This document shows positions 34,737-43,629 of a stretch of DNA of 64,000 bases, piece by piece. A model generated the notes under the pieces. The model searched no databases, was not told where the DNA came from, and worked only from the letters and a program-made list of their open reading frames with translations. Within the stretch, counting starts at the first letter, position 1, and every line of letters begins with the position of its first letter. Made by a program: the position numbers and the translations under genes. Source of the DNA: Tardibacter sp963781025 (lineage in GTDB: Bacteria; Pseudomonadota; Alphaproteobacteria; Sphingomonadales; Sphingomonadaceae). The DNA is taken from the NCBI GenBank assembly GCA_963781025.1, contig CAWADU010000003.1:1612001-1676000 (forward strand), given 5' to 3'.

Positions 34737-35474
34737 TCAGCGCCAGTCGCCCTTCGCGCCCATCCACAAGCTGACGGATGCGACCGCTGCCGTGTCCGCG
34801 CGAAGAACGCGCGGACCAAGGGACACCCGGACGGTTTGCGGCATCGCCAATATCCTTTCGCGCTCAGCGGGATCGAAACCGCCTTCGGGCCCGATCAATA
34901 TGGCCGCGCTCGATCCGATATCAATGACGGCGCATTGCAACGGCACGCCGCCCTCTTCGTCGGCGAAAATCAGCGCCCTATCCTGCGGCCAGTCGCGCAG
35001 CAGCCGGTCGAGCGAAAGGGTGTCGCCCAATTGGGGAAGCGCCGTTCGCTCGCACTGTTCGGCGGCCTCGATCATGTGCGCCCGCAGCCGTTCGGCGTTG
35101 ACCTTGTCCACCACGGTGCGCCGCGTCAGGACCGGCACGAGGCGGGCAACGCCAAGCTCGCACGCCTTTTCGGCGACCCAATCGATGCGTCCCTTCCTGA
35201 TCGGCGCGGCGCAGAGCCAGAGGTCGGGGACGCTCTCCCGCTCCGAAAGCTGCTCCTCGACCAGGGCAGTGGCGCGCTTTTTGCCGACTTCCGCCAGCCG
35301 CGCCAGCCATTCGCCCGTCCGGTCGTCGAACAGGCGGACGACATCGCCCGGCTGGCGGCGCATGACCTGGACCAGATAATGGACCGCGGGCGGCGGAAGG
35401 TCGATCGTTGCCCCTGGGGCAAGCACGGCCTCGACGAACAGGCGCGGCGTGGTAGAGAAGGCAGCCGATGACAT
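34737..35474 (-). CDS. rsmE: 16S rRNA (uracil(1498)-N3)-methyltransferase
   Basis: A SPOUT methyltransferase of 245 aa that methylates U1498 of 16S rRNA. It has an N-terminal PUA-like domain (HYLVQVMRRQPGDVVRLFD near 32-50) and a C-terminal knot with KGRIDWVAEKACELG, AAEQCERTALP and ILIGPEGGFDPAERE. The knot motif GPEGGF is diagnostic. Its start codon overlaps that of ubiA head-to-head by 7 bp, so each gene's promoter must lie in the other's coding sequence. gshA follows downstream. Confidence 0.95.
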   Translation of the reverse strand: MSSAAFSTTPRLFVEAVLAPGATIDLPPPAVHYLVQVMRRQPGDVVRLFDDRTGEWLARLAEVGKKRATALVEEQLSERESVPDLWLCAAPIRKGRIDWVAEKACELGVARLVPVLTRRTVVDKVNAERLRAHMIEAAEQCERTALPQLGDTLSLDRLLRDWPQDRALIFADEEGGVPLQCAVIDIGSSAAILIGPEGGFDPAERERILAMPQTVRVSLGPRVLRADTAAVASVSLWMGAKGDWR

Positions 35475-36412
35475 TGCCGCCGACTAGCACCAACCCCGCG
35501 CCTGCGAAAGCGCCCCTCACGCCGGATGCCGAGCGGATCGACTGGCTGCGCGCCCTGCCCGAGACCGCGCGGGACTATGCCCTGCTCGCGCGGTTCGACC
35601 GACCGATAGGCACCTGGCTGCTGTTCTGGCCCTGCGCATGGAGTGTCGCGCTGGCGGGCACCCTGCCCGGCGACTGGGCCCTGATCCTGTGGTTTGGCCT
35701 TGGGTCGCTGGCAATGCGCGGCGCGGGCTGCGTCTACAACGACATCGTCGACCGCGATCTCGATGCCCGGGTCGAACGCACCCGCAACCGGCCGGTCGCG
35801 TCGGGCCGCGTTTCACTGAAGGCGGCGTGGACCTGGCTCATTGCGCTCTGCCTCATCGGGCTTGTGGTGCTGCTGCAATTGCCGCTGCTGGCGCAGGCAG
35901 TCGCGCTTGGCTCGCTCGCGCTGGTCGCCGTCTATCCGTTCATGAAGCGGATCACCTGGTGGCCGCAGGCGTGGCTGGGCCTTGTCTTCACCTGGGGGGC
36001 GCTGGTCGGCTGGCCCGCCGCGACCGGACGTTTCGACTGGCCGGCCCTGGCGGTTTATGCGGGGGCGTTCTGGTGGGTGATGGGCTATGACACCATCTAC
36101 GCGCTGCAGGATATCGAGGATGACGCCATCGCGGGCGTGAAATCCTCGGCCCGAAAGCTTGGCCGCAACGCGCGCATCGGCATCGCGATCTTCTATGCAT
36201 TGAGCCTCGCGGGCTTTGGCGCGGCGCTCTGGCTGCGCCGGCCCGATCCGCTGGTGTTCGCGGGACTGATCCCCGCCGCGCTGCATTTTATCTGGCAAGT
36301 CGCGACGCTGGACTCTGGTGATGCGCACAACGCCCTTCACCGTTTCCGGTCCAATCGCTTCGCCGGTCTGCTGATCTTTTTGGCGATGCTGACAGTGGGC
36401 AGCGCAAGCTGA
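35468..36412 (+). CDS. ubiA: 4-hydroxybenzoate polyprenyltransferase
   Basis: A membrane prenyltransferase that attaches the polyprenyl chain to 4-hydroxybenzoate in ubiquinone synthesis. In the 314-aa protein the first Asp-rich motif NDIVDRDLDARVERT lies near 91-105 and the second, YALQDIEDDAIAGVKSSA, near 214-231; about eight membrane spans are present. The N-terminal 35 residues are Pro-rich and cytosolic. No later start is plausible because LARFDRPIGTW must be included. Chain length of the prenyl group (Q-10 expected in sphingomonads) is inference. Confidence 0.95.
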   Translation: MTLPPTSTNPAPAKAPLTPDAERIDWLRALPETARDYALLARFDRPIGTWLLFWPCAWSVALAGTLPGDWALILWFGLGSLAMRGAGCVYNDIVDRDLDARVERTRNRPVASGRVSLKAAWTWLIALCLIGLVVLLQLPLLAQAVALGSLALVAVYPFMKRITWWPQAWLGLVFTWGALVGWPAATGRFDWPALAVYAGAFWWVMGYDTIYALQDIEDDAIAGVKSSARKLGRNARIGIAIFYALSLAGFGAALWLRRPDPLVFAGLIPAALHFIWQVATLDSGDAHNALHRFRSNRFAGLLIFLAMLTVGSAS

Positions 36413-36449
36413 CTTGGCAAAGGTGCCGCCCGGGGGCTAAGCGCTAATC

Positions 36450-37800
36450 ATGCTCTCAGTATCCGACGCACTCGATCGCCTTCACACCGCCCTTGCCGCC
36501 GCCAAAGCATCTGGCGCGGACGCCGCCGACGCCGTCTATGTCGGCGATCTTTCGACCGGCATTCAGGTCAGGCTGGGGAAGCTGGAAGATGTCGCCCGAT
36601 CGGAGGGAGAAGAAATCGGCGTCCGCCTGTTCTTCGGCACGCGATCGGCAAGCGTTTCAACGTCCGACCTCAGCCCGGCTGCGCTGGCCGCGTCGGTGGA
36701 GCGGGCCGCCGCGATGGCACGGGAGGCTCCTGAAGACCCCTATGCCGGGCTGGCGCCGGCCGACATGCTGATGCGGGCCGCGCCGGGCGATTTCGATCTG
36801 GACGACGGCGGCGCTTCGGCCACGCCCGACCGGCTGAAAGAGATGGCGCTTGCGGCCGAAGACGCCGCTCGAGCGGTGCCCGGCGTGACCAACAGCGAAG
36901 GCGGCAGCGCGAGCATCGGACGCGGCACGGTCGCCATCGCCACATCCCATGGCTTTTCCGGCGGCTATACGGGCACGTCCTATGGCGCATCGGCCAGCGT
37001 CATTGCGGGTAACGGCACCGGCATGCAGCGCGATTATGCCTACAGGCAGGCCCGCCACCTCGCCGATCTGGAAGCGCCGGAGGCCATTGGCCGCCGCGCG
37101 GGCGAGCGGGCGGTGAGGCGGCTGAACCCGACCAAGCTGTCCAGCGGCGCCATGCCGGTGGTGTTCGATCCCCGCGTCGGAGCAAGCTTCCTCGGCCACC
37201 TGATCGGCGCGATTACCGGCTCGGCCATCGCCCGCAAGACCAGCTTCCTGCTGGACGCACGCGGCAAACCGGTGTTCGGCAAGGGCATCGTCATCCGCGA
37301 CGATCCGCATCGCCACCGCGGCCTGCGTTCAAAGCCGTTCGACGGCGAGGGACTGCCGACCGCCCCGCAAGCCATCATCGACGACGGCGTACTGACGGGC
37401 TGGCTGATCGGATTCCGCATCCGCCCGCCAGCTTGGCGAACGGCCGACGGGACATGCCAGCCGGGGTACCAGCGGCCCGCCGGGCGCGGGCTCCACCAAT
37501 CTCTACATGGAAGCAGGCGCGCTTTCACCCGACGCGCTGATGGCCGACATCGCGCAAGGCCTGTATGTTGCGGAACTGATCGGTCATGGCGTCAATCCGG
37601 TGACCGGCGACTACAGCCGGGGCGCCGCCGGCTTCCTGATCGAAAATGGAAAATTGGGGCCGCCGGTTGCGGAAATCACCATCGCGGGCAATCTAAAGGA
37701 CATGTTCCTTAACCTCACCCCGGCGTCCGATCTTGAATTCCTGCGATCCATGGACGTGCCGACCCTGCGGATCGACGGAATGATGGTGGCAGGTGCCTGA
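36450..37800 (+). pseudogene. pmbA: PmbA/TldE-family metalloprotease subunit, frameshifted
   Basis: TldD/TldE (PmbA) form a peptidase pair that matures microcins and degrades CcdA in E. coli. This copy lacks a HExxxH motif and so is the TldE-like partner. The frame from 36450 is intact to about residue 320 (DDGVLTGWLIG), then drifts into a nonsense tail ending at 37712. The genuine C-terminus continues from 37411 in another frame, reading DSASARQLGERPTGHAS, later NLYMEAGAL and DYSRGAAGFLIENGKL, to the stop at 37800. Comparison with the family suggests five missing bases (LIG-L-DSAS), which would restore about 451 aa. It may be a true mutation or an assembly error. Confidence 0.85.
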
Positions 37801-38569
37801 GCGGCTCCTGCAGGACATATCCGATATCGCCCGCGAGGCGGGCCGCCTGGCGCAGATGCGCGCCGCCCAAGGATTCACGCGCTGGGAGAAATCGCCCGGC
37901 AACCCGGTGTGCGAAGTCGACCTGGAAGTCAACGAACTGCTTTATCGGCGGCTGACCAATCTCGATCCCGATGCGGGCTGGCTGTCGGAGGAAACCGCCG
38001 ATGACCGTGAGAGATTGAACAGATCGCGGGTCTGGGTCGTCGATCCCATCGACGGCACGCGCGATTATATCCGGGGCCGTGCCGGTTGGGCCGTGTCGAT
38101 CGCCCTGGTGGTGGACGGCCAGCCTTTGATCGGCGTTCTCGACGCGCCAGCCCGGGGTGAACATTGGCGAGCCATTCGCGGCAGGGGCGCGACCCGCAAC
38201 GGCGAGGCGGTGTCCGTCAGCGGCCGCACGCTCTTTCACGGCGCGCGCGTGCCCGCCGACGAGATTCCGGGAATCGACGGCGATCTGGTGGCGGTCCACA
38301 AGCCGAACGGCATCGCCTTGCGGGTTGCGATGGTCGCGGCAGGCGAGGCTGATCTGGTCGCCTCGCTGCGCTGGGGCAATGAATGGGACATCGCCGCCGC
38401 CTCGCTGATCCTGTCCGAGGCGGGCGGCACGATAACCGACGCGCTGGGCCAGCCCATCGCCTTCAACGCCTTCGCGCCGCGAGCCTTTGGCGTCCTTGCC
38501 ACCACGCCCGGCATTCACGCCGACGCCGTTAACCGGCTGCGGTCACGGGCGGAAGCCGCAATCGGCTGA
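37793..38569 (+). CDS. Inositol monophosphatase-family phosphatase, CysQ-like
   Basis: A 258-aa Mg2+-dependent sugar- or nucleotide-phosphate phosphatase. Metal ligands appear in SEETADD (about 65-71) and VVDPIDGTRDYIRG (82-95), and the late signature EWDIAAASLILSEAGG is near 200-215. Similarity is nearest to CysQ/HisN-type members that hydrolyse 3'-phosphoadenosine 5'-phosphate or histidinol phosphate; I cannot separate these reliably. The start is a GTG that overlaps the pmbA stop by 8 bases. The 3' end overlaps the convergent CoA-binding gene by 41 bases. Confidence 0.88.
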   Translation: MPERLLQDISDIAREAGRLAQMRAAQGFTRWEKSPGNPVCEVDLEVNELLYRRLTNLDPDAGWLSEETADDRERLNRSRVWVVDPIDGTRDYIRGRAGWAVSIALVVDGQPLIGVLDAPARGEHWRAIRGRGATRNGEAVSVSGRTLFHGARVPADEIPGIDGDLVAVHKPNGIALRVAMVAAGEADLVASLRWGNEWDIAAASLILSEAGGTITDALGQPIAFNAFAPRAFGVLATTPGIHADAVNRLRSRAEAAIG

Positions 38570-38966
38570 TTTCGATCTTCGGGCAGTGGTCCATCACGAC
38601 CTTCAGTCCGGCTGCCTCCGCCTTGGCGGCGGCTTCCTCGTTGACCACGCCAAGCTGCATCCATATCGCCTTGGCGCCCGCCGTGATCGCCTGATCGACA
38701 ATGGGGCCGATGGCATCGGGCCGGCGGAAGATATCGACCATATCGATGGGCACGCCGATCTGCCCAAGATCGCGCCATACATATTCGCCATGGACATGCT
38801 CGCCGGTGATGTTCGGGTTGACCGGCAGCACCCGATAGCCGTGGTCCTGCAGCGCCTTCATGACGCCGTAGCTGGCGCGCTGCGGGTTGTCGGACGCTCC
38901 GATGAGGGCAATCGTGCGGACCGACTGGAGTAGTTGGCGGATATCCTCATCGGCGATCAGCGGCAT
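38529..38966 (-). CDS. CoA-binding domain protein (YccU-like)
   Basis: A 145-aa Rossmann-like protein of the CoA-binding/YccU family. It has the nucleotide-binding opening TIALIGASDNPQRASYGVM (about 18-36), VLPVNPNITGEHVHGE and DMVDIFRRPDAIGPIV, ending near CPKIEI. The role is unknown; relatives resemble the CoA-binding domain of succinyl-CoA synthetase alpha. It overlaps the convergent phosphatase gene by 41 bases at the 3' end and lies 4 bp after the apbC stop, so it is probably co-transcribed with apbC. Confidence 0.88.
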   Translation of the reverse strand: MPLIADEDIRQLLQSVRTIALIGASDNPQRASYGVMKALQDHGYRVLPVNPNITGEHVHGEYVWRDLGQIGVPIDMVDIFRRPDAIGPIVDQAITAGAKAIWMQLGVVNEEAAAKAEAAGLKVVMDHCPKIEISRLRLPPVTAAG

Positions 38967-38970
38967 GGTC

Positions 38971-39960
38971 TTATCCCTGCTTCAATGCGTTAGCGACCTG
39001 GCGCGCGATCGCCATGAAGGCGTCGGCCTGGGGCCCCTCGCCCGCGGCGGGCGGCGTGCCCTGATCGGATGCCGTCCGGATCGCGATGTCGAGCGGCACC
39101 CGCCCAAGGAACGGAACGCCCAGTTCCTTGCATGTTTCCTCGACGCCACCCCGGCCGAACGGATCGGACGTCTCGCCGCAATGGGGACAGACATATCCCG
39201 ACATGTTCTCGACAATGCCGATGATCGGCACGTTGGTCTTTCGGAACAGGTCAATTCCGCGCCTGGCGTCGATCAAAGCCAGATCCTGCGGGGTCGATAC
39301 GATCACTGCGCCTGCGGGGCGGTGCTTTTGAATCAATGTGAGCTGGATGTCCCCGGTTCCCGGCGGGAGATCGAGGACGATCGGGTCGGTGTCGCCCCAT
39401 TCAGTATCCACCAGCAACTGGTTGAGCGCGCCCGACACCATCGGCCCGCGCCAAGCGATGGCCCGATCGGTATCGACCATCATCCCCACCGAAAGCGCCC
39501 TGATGCCGTGCGCTTCGATCGGAATAAGCTTCTTGTCCACGGCGTGCGGACGCTCGTCGCCCGTGCCGAGGAGCGTCGGGACCGACGGCCCGAGGATGTC
39601 GGCATCGATCAGGCCCGCCTTCATTCCCAGCCGCGCCAGTCCCACCGCGAGATTGGCCGCCACGGTCGATTTGCCGACGCCGCCCTTGCCGCTGGCGACC
39701 GCGATAAGCCGCCGCTCATGCCGTTCAGCCGTCCGCACGATGCGAACCTCTGAAACGCCCGCGGCCCGCGCCGCCGCCCTTATCTCCGCCTCGATGCGCG
39801 TGATCGCATCGCCCGACAGGTTTTCGATCGACAGCACCAGCGTCGCGACGCCATCCCTTAGCTTGGGCAAAGGCACCCGACCGGCCGTTACCAGCCCCTG
39901 ACCCGTCGCCGGATCGGCAATCCGGTCAAGGGCCGCGCCAAAGTCATTTTCCACAGTCAT
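38971..39960 (-). CDS. apbC: Mrp/NBP35-family iron-sulfur cluster carrier ATPase
   Basis: A 329-aa cytosolic P-loop protein that carries and delivers Fe-S clusters. An N-terminal MIP18/DUF59-like domain (about 5-80) precedes the deviant Walker A ASGKGGVGKST (89-99). The DADILGPSVP segment, LPPGTGDIQLTL and the cluster-binding CPHC motif (about 260-263) follow. Size and domain order match ApbC/Mrp. The CoA-binding gene follows 4 bp later. The gene is divergent from hflK across 79 bp. Confidence 0.95.
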   Translation of the reverse strand: MTVENDFGAALDRIADPATGQGLVTAGRVPLPKLRDGVATLVLSIENLSGDAITRIEAEIRAAARAAGVSEVRIVRTAERHERRLIAVASGKGGVGKSTVAANLAVGLARLGMKAGLIDADILGPSVPTLLGTGDERPHAVDKKLIPIEAHGIRALSVGMMVDTDRAIAWRGPMVSGALNQLLVDTEWGDTDPIVLDLPPGTGDIQLTLIQKHRPAGAVIVSTPQDLALIDARRGIDLFRKTNVPIIGIVENMSGYVCPHCGETSDPFGRGGVEETCKELGVPFLGRVPLDIAIRTASDQGTPPAAGEGPQADAFMAIARQVANALKQG

Positions 39961-40039
39961 CGGACCAACACTCGCAATTCCGGTAAGCCATCCGTATATA
40001 GGCAGGCATCAGGATCGGAAGTCGGATTTCAACAGCATA

Positions 40040-41071
40040 ATGACGTTTAACAGCGAAGGCGGCTCCCAGGGGCCCTGGGGTGGAAGCGGCGGCGGCGACG
40101 GCGGCGGAGGCCCCCGTAATCCCTGGGGAAACCAGCCGCCACGCGGTCCCGGACGGGGCAATCGGCCCTCGGTCGATATTGAAACGATCATCCGCAAGGG
40201 ACAGGAGCGGCTGCGCTCCTCCATCCCGGGCGGTGGTGAACCCAAGCGTTTCTGGCTCACCATAGCCGGCGCCGTGATCGCCATCTGGGTGGTCTTCGGC
40301 AGTTTCTATCGGGTCGACCCGCAGGAACGCGCCGTTGTGATACGCTTCGGCAAATACATCATGACGACAGGCCCCGGCATGCACATGAAGCTGCCCACGC
40401 CCATCGATACAGTCCGCAAGGTGCCGGTGGAATCGGTATCGTCGATCGATATCGGTTCGACGAACGCCGACGCGCAGAACCTGATGCTGACGGGCGACCA
40501 GAACATCATCGATATCGCCTATGCCGTCCGCTGGAAAATCCGCGATCCGGAACAGTTCCTGTTCGAACTCGCCGAACCCGAGGACACGATCCGCGAAGTC
40601 ACCGAAAGCGCGATGCGCGCCGCCATCGGCAGCGTGACGCTGAATGCCGCAATCGGTCCCCAGCGCGCCCAGATCGCCGATCTGGTTCGCGAACGCGCGC
40701 AGGAAATACTCGACAGCTACAACGCCGGGGTCGATGTTCTGGGCATCGACATCAAGCAGGCCGACCCGCCCAAGGAGGTGGACGAAGCCTTCAAGGACGT
40801 CTCCGCCTCGCAGCAGGACGCGCAGAAATATCTGAATGACGCCAACGCCTATGCGCAGCAGGTGACAGCGCAGGCCCAGGGCGAGGCCGCGTCGTTCGAC
40901 AAGGTCTATGCCGAGTACAAACTGGCTCCGGCAGTAACCCGCAAGCGCATGTATTTCGAAACCATGGAGGACGTTCTGGCCAACGTCGACAAGACGATCG
41001 TCGAAACCCCGGGCGTACAGACATATCTGCCGCTGCCCGAAGTTCAGCGCAGAGCGAAGGGGGGGCAGTGA
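40040..41071 (+). CDS. hflK: FtsH protease activity modulator HflK
   Basis: A 343-aa SPFH/prohibitin-family protein that forms a membrane cage with HflC around the FtsH protease. A Gly/Pro/Asn-rich cytoplasmic N-terminus (about 1-70) precedes one membrane span near 71-90 (FWLTIAGAVIAIWVVFGSFY). The SPFH domain begins with RVDPQERAVVIRFGKY and includes PGMHMKLPTPID, followed by a coiled-coil region. The stop overlaps the hflC start (TGATG). The gene pair order is the conserved one. Confidence 0.96.
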   Translation: MTFNSEGGSQGPWGGSGGGDGGGGPRNPWGNQPPRGPGRGNRPSVDIETIIRKGQERLRSSIPGGGEPKRFWLTIAGAVIAIWVVFGSFYRVDPQERAVVIRFGKYIMTTGPGMHMKLPTPIDTVRKVPVESVSSIDIGSTNADAQNLMLTGDQNIIDIAYAVRWKIRDPEQFLFELAEPEDTIREVTESAMRAAIGSVTLNAAIGPQRAQIADLVRERAQEILDSYNAGVDVLGIDIKQADPPKEVDEAFKDVSASQQDAQKYLNDANAYAQQVTAQAQGEAASFDKVYAEYKLAPAVTRKRMYFETMEDVLANVDKTIVETPGVQTYLPLPEVQRRAKGGQ

Positions 41072-41931
41072 TGGACAGCATCCTCCCACGCCACCCCCTT
41101 GCCTGGGCGGCGGCCGCTTTCGCTGCTCTTGCGCTGATCACTTCGACCCTGTTCACCGTTCCCGAAACGCAACAGGCCATCGTCGTCCGGCTGGGCAAAC
41201 CGAACCGGATCATCAACGCCTATGATGCGCGCCAGGCGTTCGGCGTGACCGGCGCCGGGCTGGTCGCGCACATCCCGTTCATCGAAACGGTATTGCTGGT
41301 GGACAAGCGCGTGCTCGACCTCGACATGGCGCCGCAGACCGTGCTTTCGACCGATCAGTTGCGACTGGTCGTCGATGCCTTCGCCCGCTTCCGCATCATC
41401 GATCCGCTGCGCATGTACCAGACGGCCGGCACGGAGGACCGCGTCGCCGACCAGCTTTCGCGCATCCTCAGTTCGCGCCTCCGGAACGAACTTGGTAAGC
41501 AGCCATTCGCGGCGCTTCTCAGTCCCGAACGGGGCGTCCTGATGGACCAGATCCAGACATCGGTGAACCAGGCGGCCCGCCGCTATGGCGCGGAGATCGT
41601 CGACGTCCGGATCAAGCGCGCCGACTTGCCGGCGGGAACGCCGCTCGACAGCGCTTTCGAACGGATGCGGACGGCTCGCCGATTGGAAGCTGCGTCCATC
41701 CGCGCGCAGGGCTACAAGAAGGCCCAGATCATTCGCGCCGATGCCGATGCCCGGGCATCGGGCATCTATGCGGAAAGCTTTGGGAAGGATCCGGATTTCT
41801 ATTCCTTCTACCGGGCAATGCAGTCCTATCGTCGTACCTTTGTGGAAAAGGCCGATAAGGGATCGTCAAGCATCGTATTGTCGCCAAACAATGAATATCT
41901 GCGGGAGTTCAGGGGACGAGCGGGCGATTAA
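41071..41931 (+). CDS. hflC: Protease modulator HflC
   Basis: The partner of HflK, 286 aa, with an N-terminal membrane anchor (about 8-27), then the SPFH domain starting at VPETQQAIVVRLGKPNR. The VDKRVLDLDMAPQTVLSTDQ segment and a helical part with RRYGAEIVDVRIKRADLP follow. The ATG at 41071 overlaps the hflK stop; a GTG one codon earlier is unlikely. The order hflK-hflC-degP groups membrane and envelope quality control. Confidence 0.95.
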   Translation: MDSILPRHPLAWAAAAFAALALITSTLFTVPETQQAIVVRLGKPNRIINAYDARQAFGVTGAGLVAHIPFIETVLLVDKRVLDLDMAPQTVLSTDQLRLVVDAFARFRIIDPLRMYQTAGTEDRVADQLSRILSSRLRNELGKQPFAALLSPERGVLMDQIQTSVNQAARRYGAEIVDVRIKRADLPAGTPLDSAFERMRTARRLEAASIRAQGYKKAQIIRADADARASGIYAESFGKDPDFYSFYRAMQSYRRTFVEKADKGSSSIVLSPNNEYLREFRGRAGD

Positions 41932-42023
41932 CGCCCGCCGCAAGCCTGTGTTCAAGCGCCGTTAAGTTTGAACCTTAGATTTATGACGGTGGTCAAACGC
42001 CTCAGACCAGGAGAAAACCTCTC

Positions 42024-43556
42024 GTGCGTTATGCATATGGAATAACTGCAGCGCTTCTTGCTGGTGGCGCTGCCGCAACCCTTGCCTTCCAGCAGCCGGT
42101 CGGCGCCCAGGTGCCGCAAAATCAGCCGGGAACGATCACGGCGCCAGCGCCGCGGCCGGGCGCGCCGATGAGCTTCGCCGACCTTGCGGCGCGGTTGCAG
42201 CCCGCGGTCGTCAACATTTCCACGACGCAGAAGATCCAGGTCAACCGCATTCCGGGTCTACCCCAGGGAACGCCGTTCGACGACTTCTTCAAACAGTTCG
42301 GCGGCGGGGAGCCCGTTACGCGCGAAGCAACGTCGCTCGGATCGGGCTTCATCGTTTCGGCTGACGGTTATGTGGTGACGAACAATCACGTCATTTCCGG
42401 CGGCGTGCCCGGCCAGGAGACGGCAACGCCGGTTGAAAGCATCACCGTCACGCTGACGGGTGGCAAGGAATACAAGGCGCGCGTCGTCGGCCGGGATGTA
42501 TTGAGCGATCTTGCCCTGCTGAAGATCGAGGCCCGGAACCTGCCTTTCGTGCAGTTCGGCAATTCGACGCACGCCCGCGTCGGCGACTGGGTGGTCGCGA
42601 TCGGCAATCCCTTCGGCCTTGGCGGCACGGTCACGGCCGGCATCGTATCGGCACTGCACAGGAACATCGGTTCCGGTGCCTATGACCGCTACATCCAGAC
42701 CGACGCATCGATCAACCAGGGCAACTCCGGCGGTCCGATGTTCGATCTGGAAGGCAATGTGATCGGCATCAACACAGCCATCTATTCGCCCACGGGCGGC
42801 AATGTCGGCATCGGCTTCGCCATTCCCGCCGAACAGGCCAGGCCGGTGATCGAGGCGCTGAAGGGTGGCGGCAAGGTGAAGCGCGGCTATCTGGGCGTCG
42901 GCATTCAGCCGATGACCGAAGACATCGCCGCCAGCCTCGGCCTGCAGAAGGATCGCGGCGAGATTGTCGCGCGGGTCGAACCCGGCGCAGCGGCCGCGCG
43001 CGCGGGCATCCGTCAGGGCGATGTGATCGTAAAGGTCAACGGTCAGGAAGTTACGCCGGACAATACTCTGTCCTACATCGTCGCCAACCTGCCGATCGGC
43101 ACGCGTGTTCCTCTCGAAATCATCCGGAATGGGAAGCGGCAGACGCTAACAGTCGTGGTCGGCGAGCGGCCTTCGGAACAGCAGCTTGCTGCAAGCGACG
43201 GCGATGACTTCTCGGGCGATGAGGGTGCGCCCCAGCAGAACAGCCAGGCTGCACAGGCGGGGCTCGGCATCTCGTTGCAGGCGCTGACCCCGCAGATCGC
43301 GCGCCAGTTGCGCGTGGCGGAAAGCACGAAGGGCGTCGTGATCGCGGCCGTCAATCCTTCAAGCGACGCCGCGCAACAGGGGCTGCAGCGTGGGGACATC
43401 ATCCTGTCGATCAACCAGCGCCCCGTCGCAACGCCGCAGGACGCGGCAACGGCGGTGGCCGAAACCCGCAGGGCCGGTCGCGACCGGGTGCTGCTGCTTG
43501 TCCAGCGCGGCAGTGTTCCGGGCCGCTACATCGGGGTCAAGCTGAGCGGCGGCTGA
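42024..43556 (+). CDS. Do-family periplasmic serine protease (DegP/HtrA)
   Basis: A 510-aa periplasmic protease-chaperone. The signal sequence covers about 1-28. The trypsin-like domain has the triad His122 (VVTNNHVISG), Asp162 (SDLALLKI) and Ser235 (NQGNSGGPM). Two PDZ domains follow, one around 285-375 (KRGYLGVGIQPM, GAAAARAGIRQGDVIVKVNG) and one around 410-505. The start is GTG, preceded by AGGAG with a 10-base spacing. It probably degrades misfolded envelope proteins. It is co-oriented with hflKC after a 92-bp gap and ends in a strong terminator. Confidence 0.95.
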   Translation: MRYAYGITAALLAGGAAATLAFQQPVGAQVPQNQPGTITAPAPRPGAPMSFADLAARLQPAVVNISTTQKIQVNRIPGLPQGTPFDDFFKQFGGGEPVTREATSLGSGFIVSADGYVVTNNHVISGGVPGQETATPVESITVTLTGGKEYKARVVGRDVLSDLALLKIEARNLPFVQFGNSTHARVGDWVVAIGNPFGLGGTVTAGIVSALHRNIGSGAYDRYIQTDASINQGNSGGPMFDLEGNVIGINTAIYSPTGGNVGIGFAIPAEQARPVIEALKGGGKVKRGYLGVGIQPMTEDIAASLGLQKDRGEIVARVEPGAAAARAGIRQGDVIVKVNGQEVTPDNTLSYIVANLPIGTRVPLEIIRNGKRQTLTVVVGERPSEQQLAASDGDDFSGDEGAPQQNSQAAQAGLGISLQALTPQIARQLRVAESTKGVVIAAVNPSSDAAQQGLQRGDIILSINQRPVATPQDAATAVAETRRAGRDRVLLLVQRGSVPGRYIGVKLSGG

Positions 43557-43573
43557 GATTAAGCACTATCGGT

Positions 43574-43617
43574 AGAAGGGGGCCTCGGGTTACACATGAT
43601 CCGAGGCCCTTCTTTTA
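43574..43617 (+). terminator. Rho-independent terminator after the degP-type gene
   Basis: AGAAGGGGGCCTCGG and CCGAGGCCCTTCT form a long GC-rich stem around a 12-base loop, followed by TTTTAT. It ends 13 bases before the next start codon. Confidence 0.88.
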
Positions 43618-43629
43618 TGGAGACGGCAG

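Noticed and set aside
37395..37425. Programmed frameshifting in pmbA
   Set aside because: No slippery heptamer or downstream stem is visible, and the missing bases fit a simple deletion.
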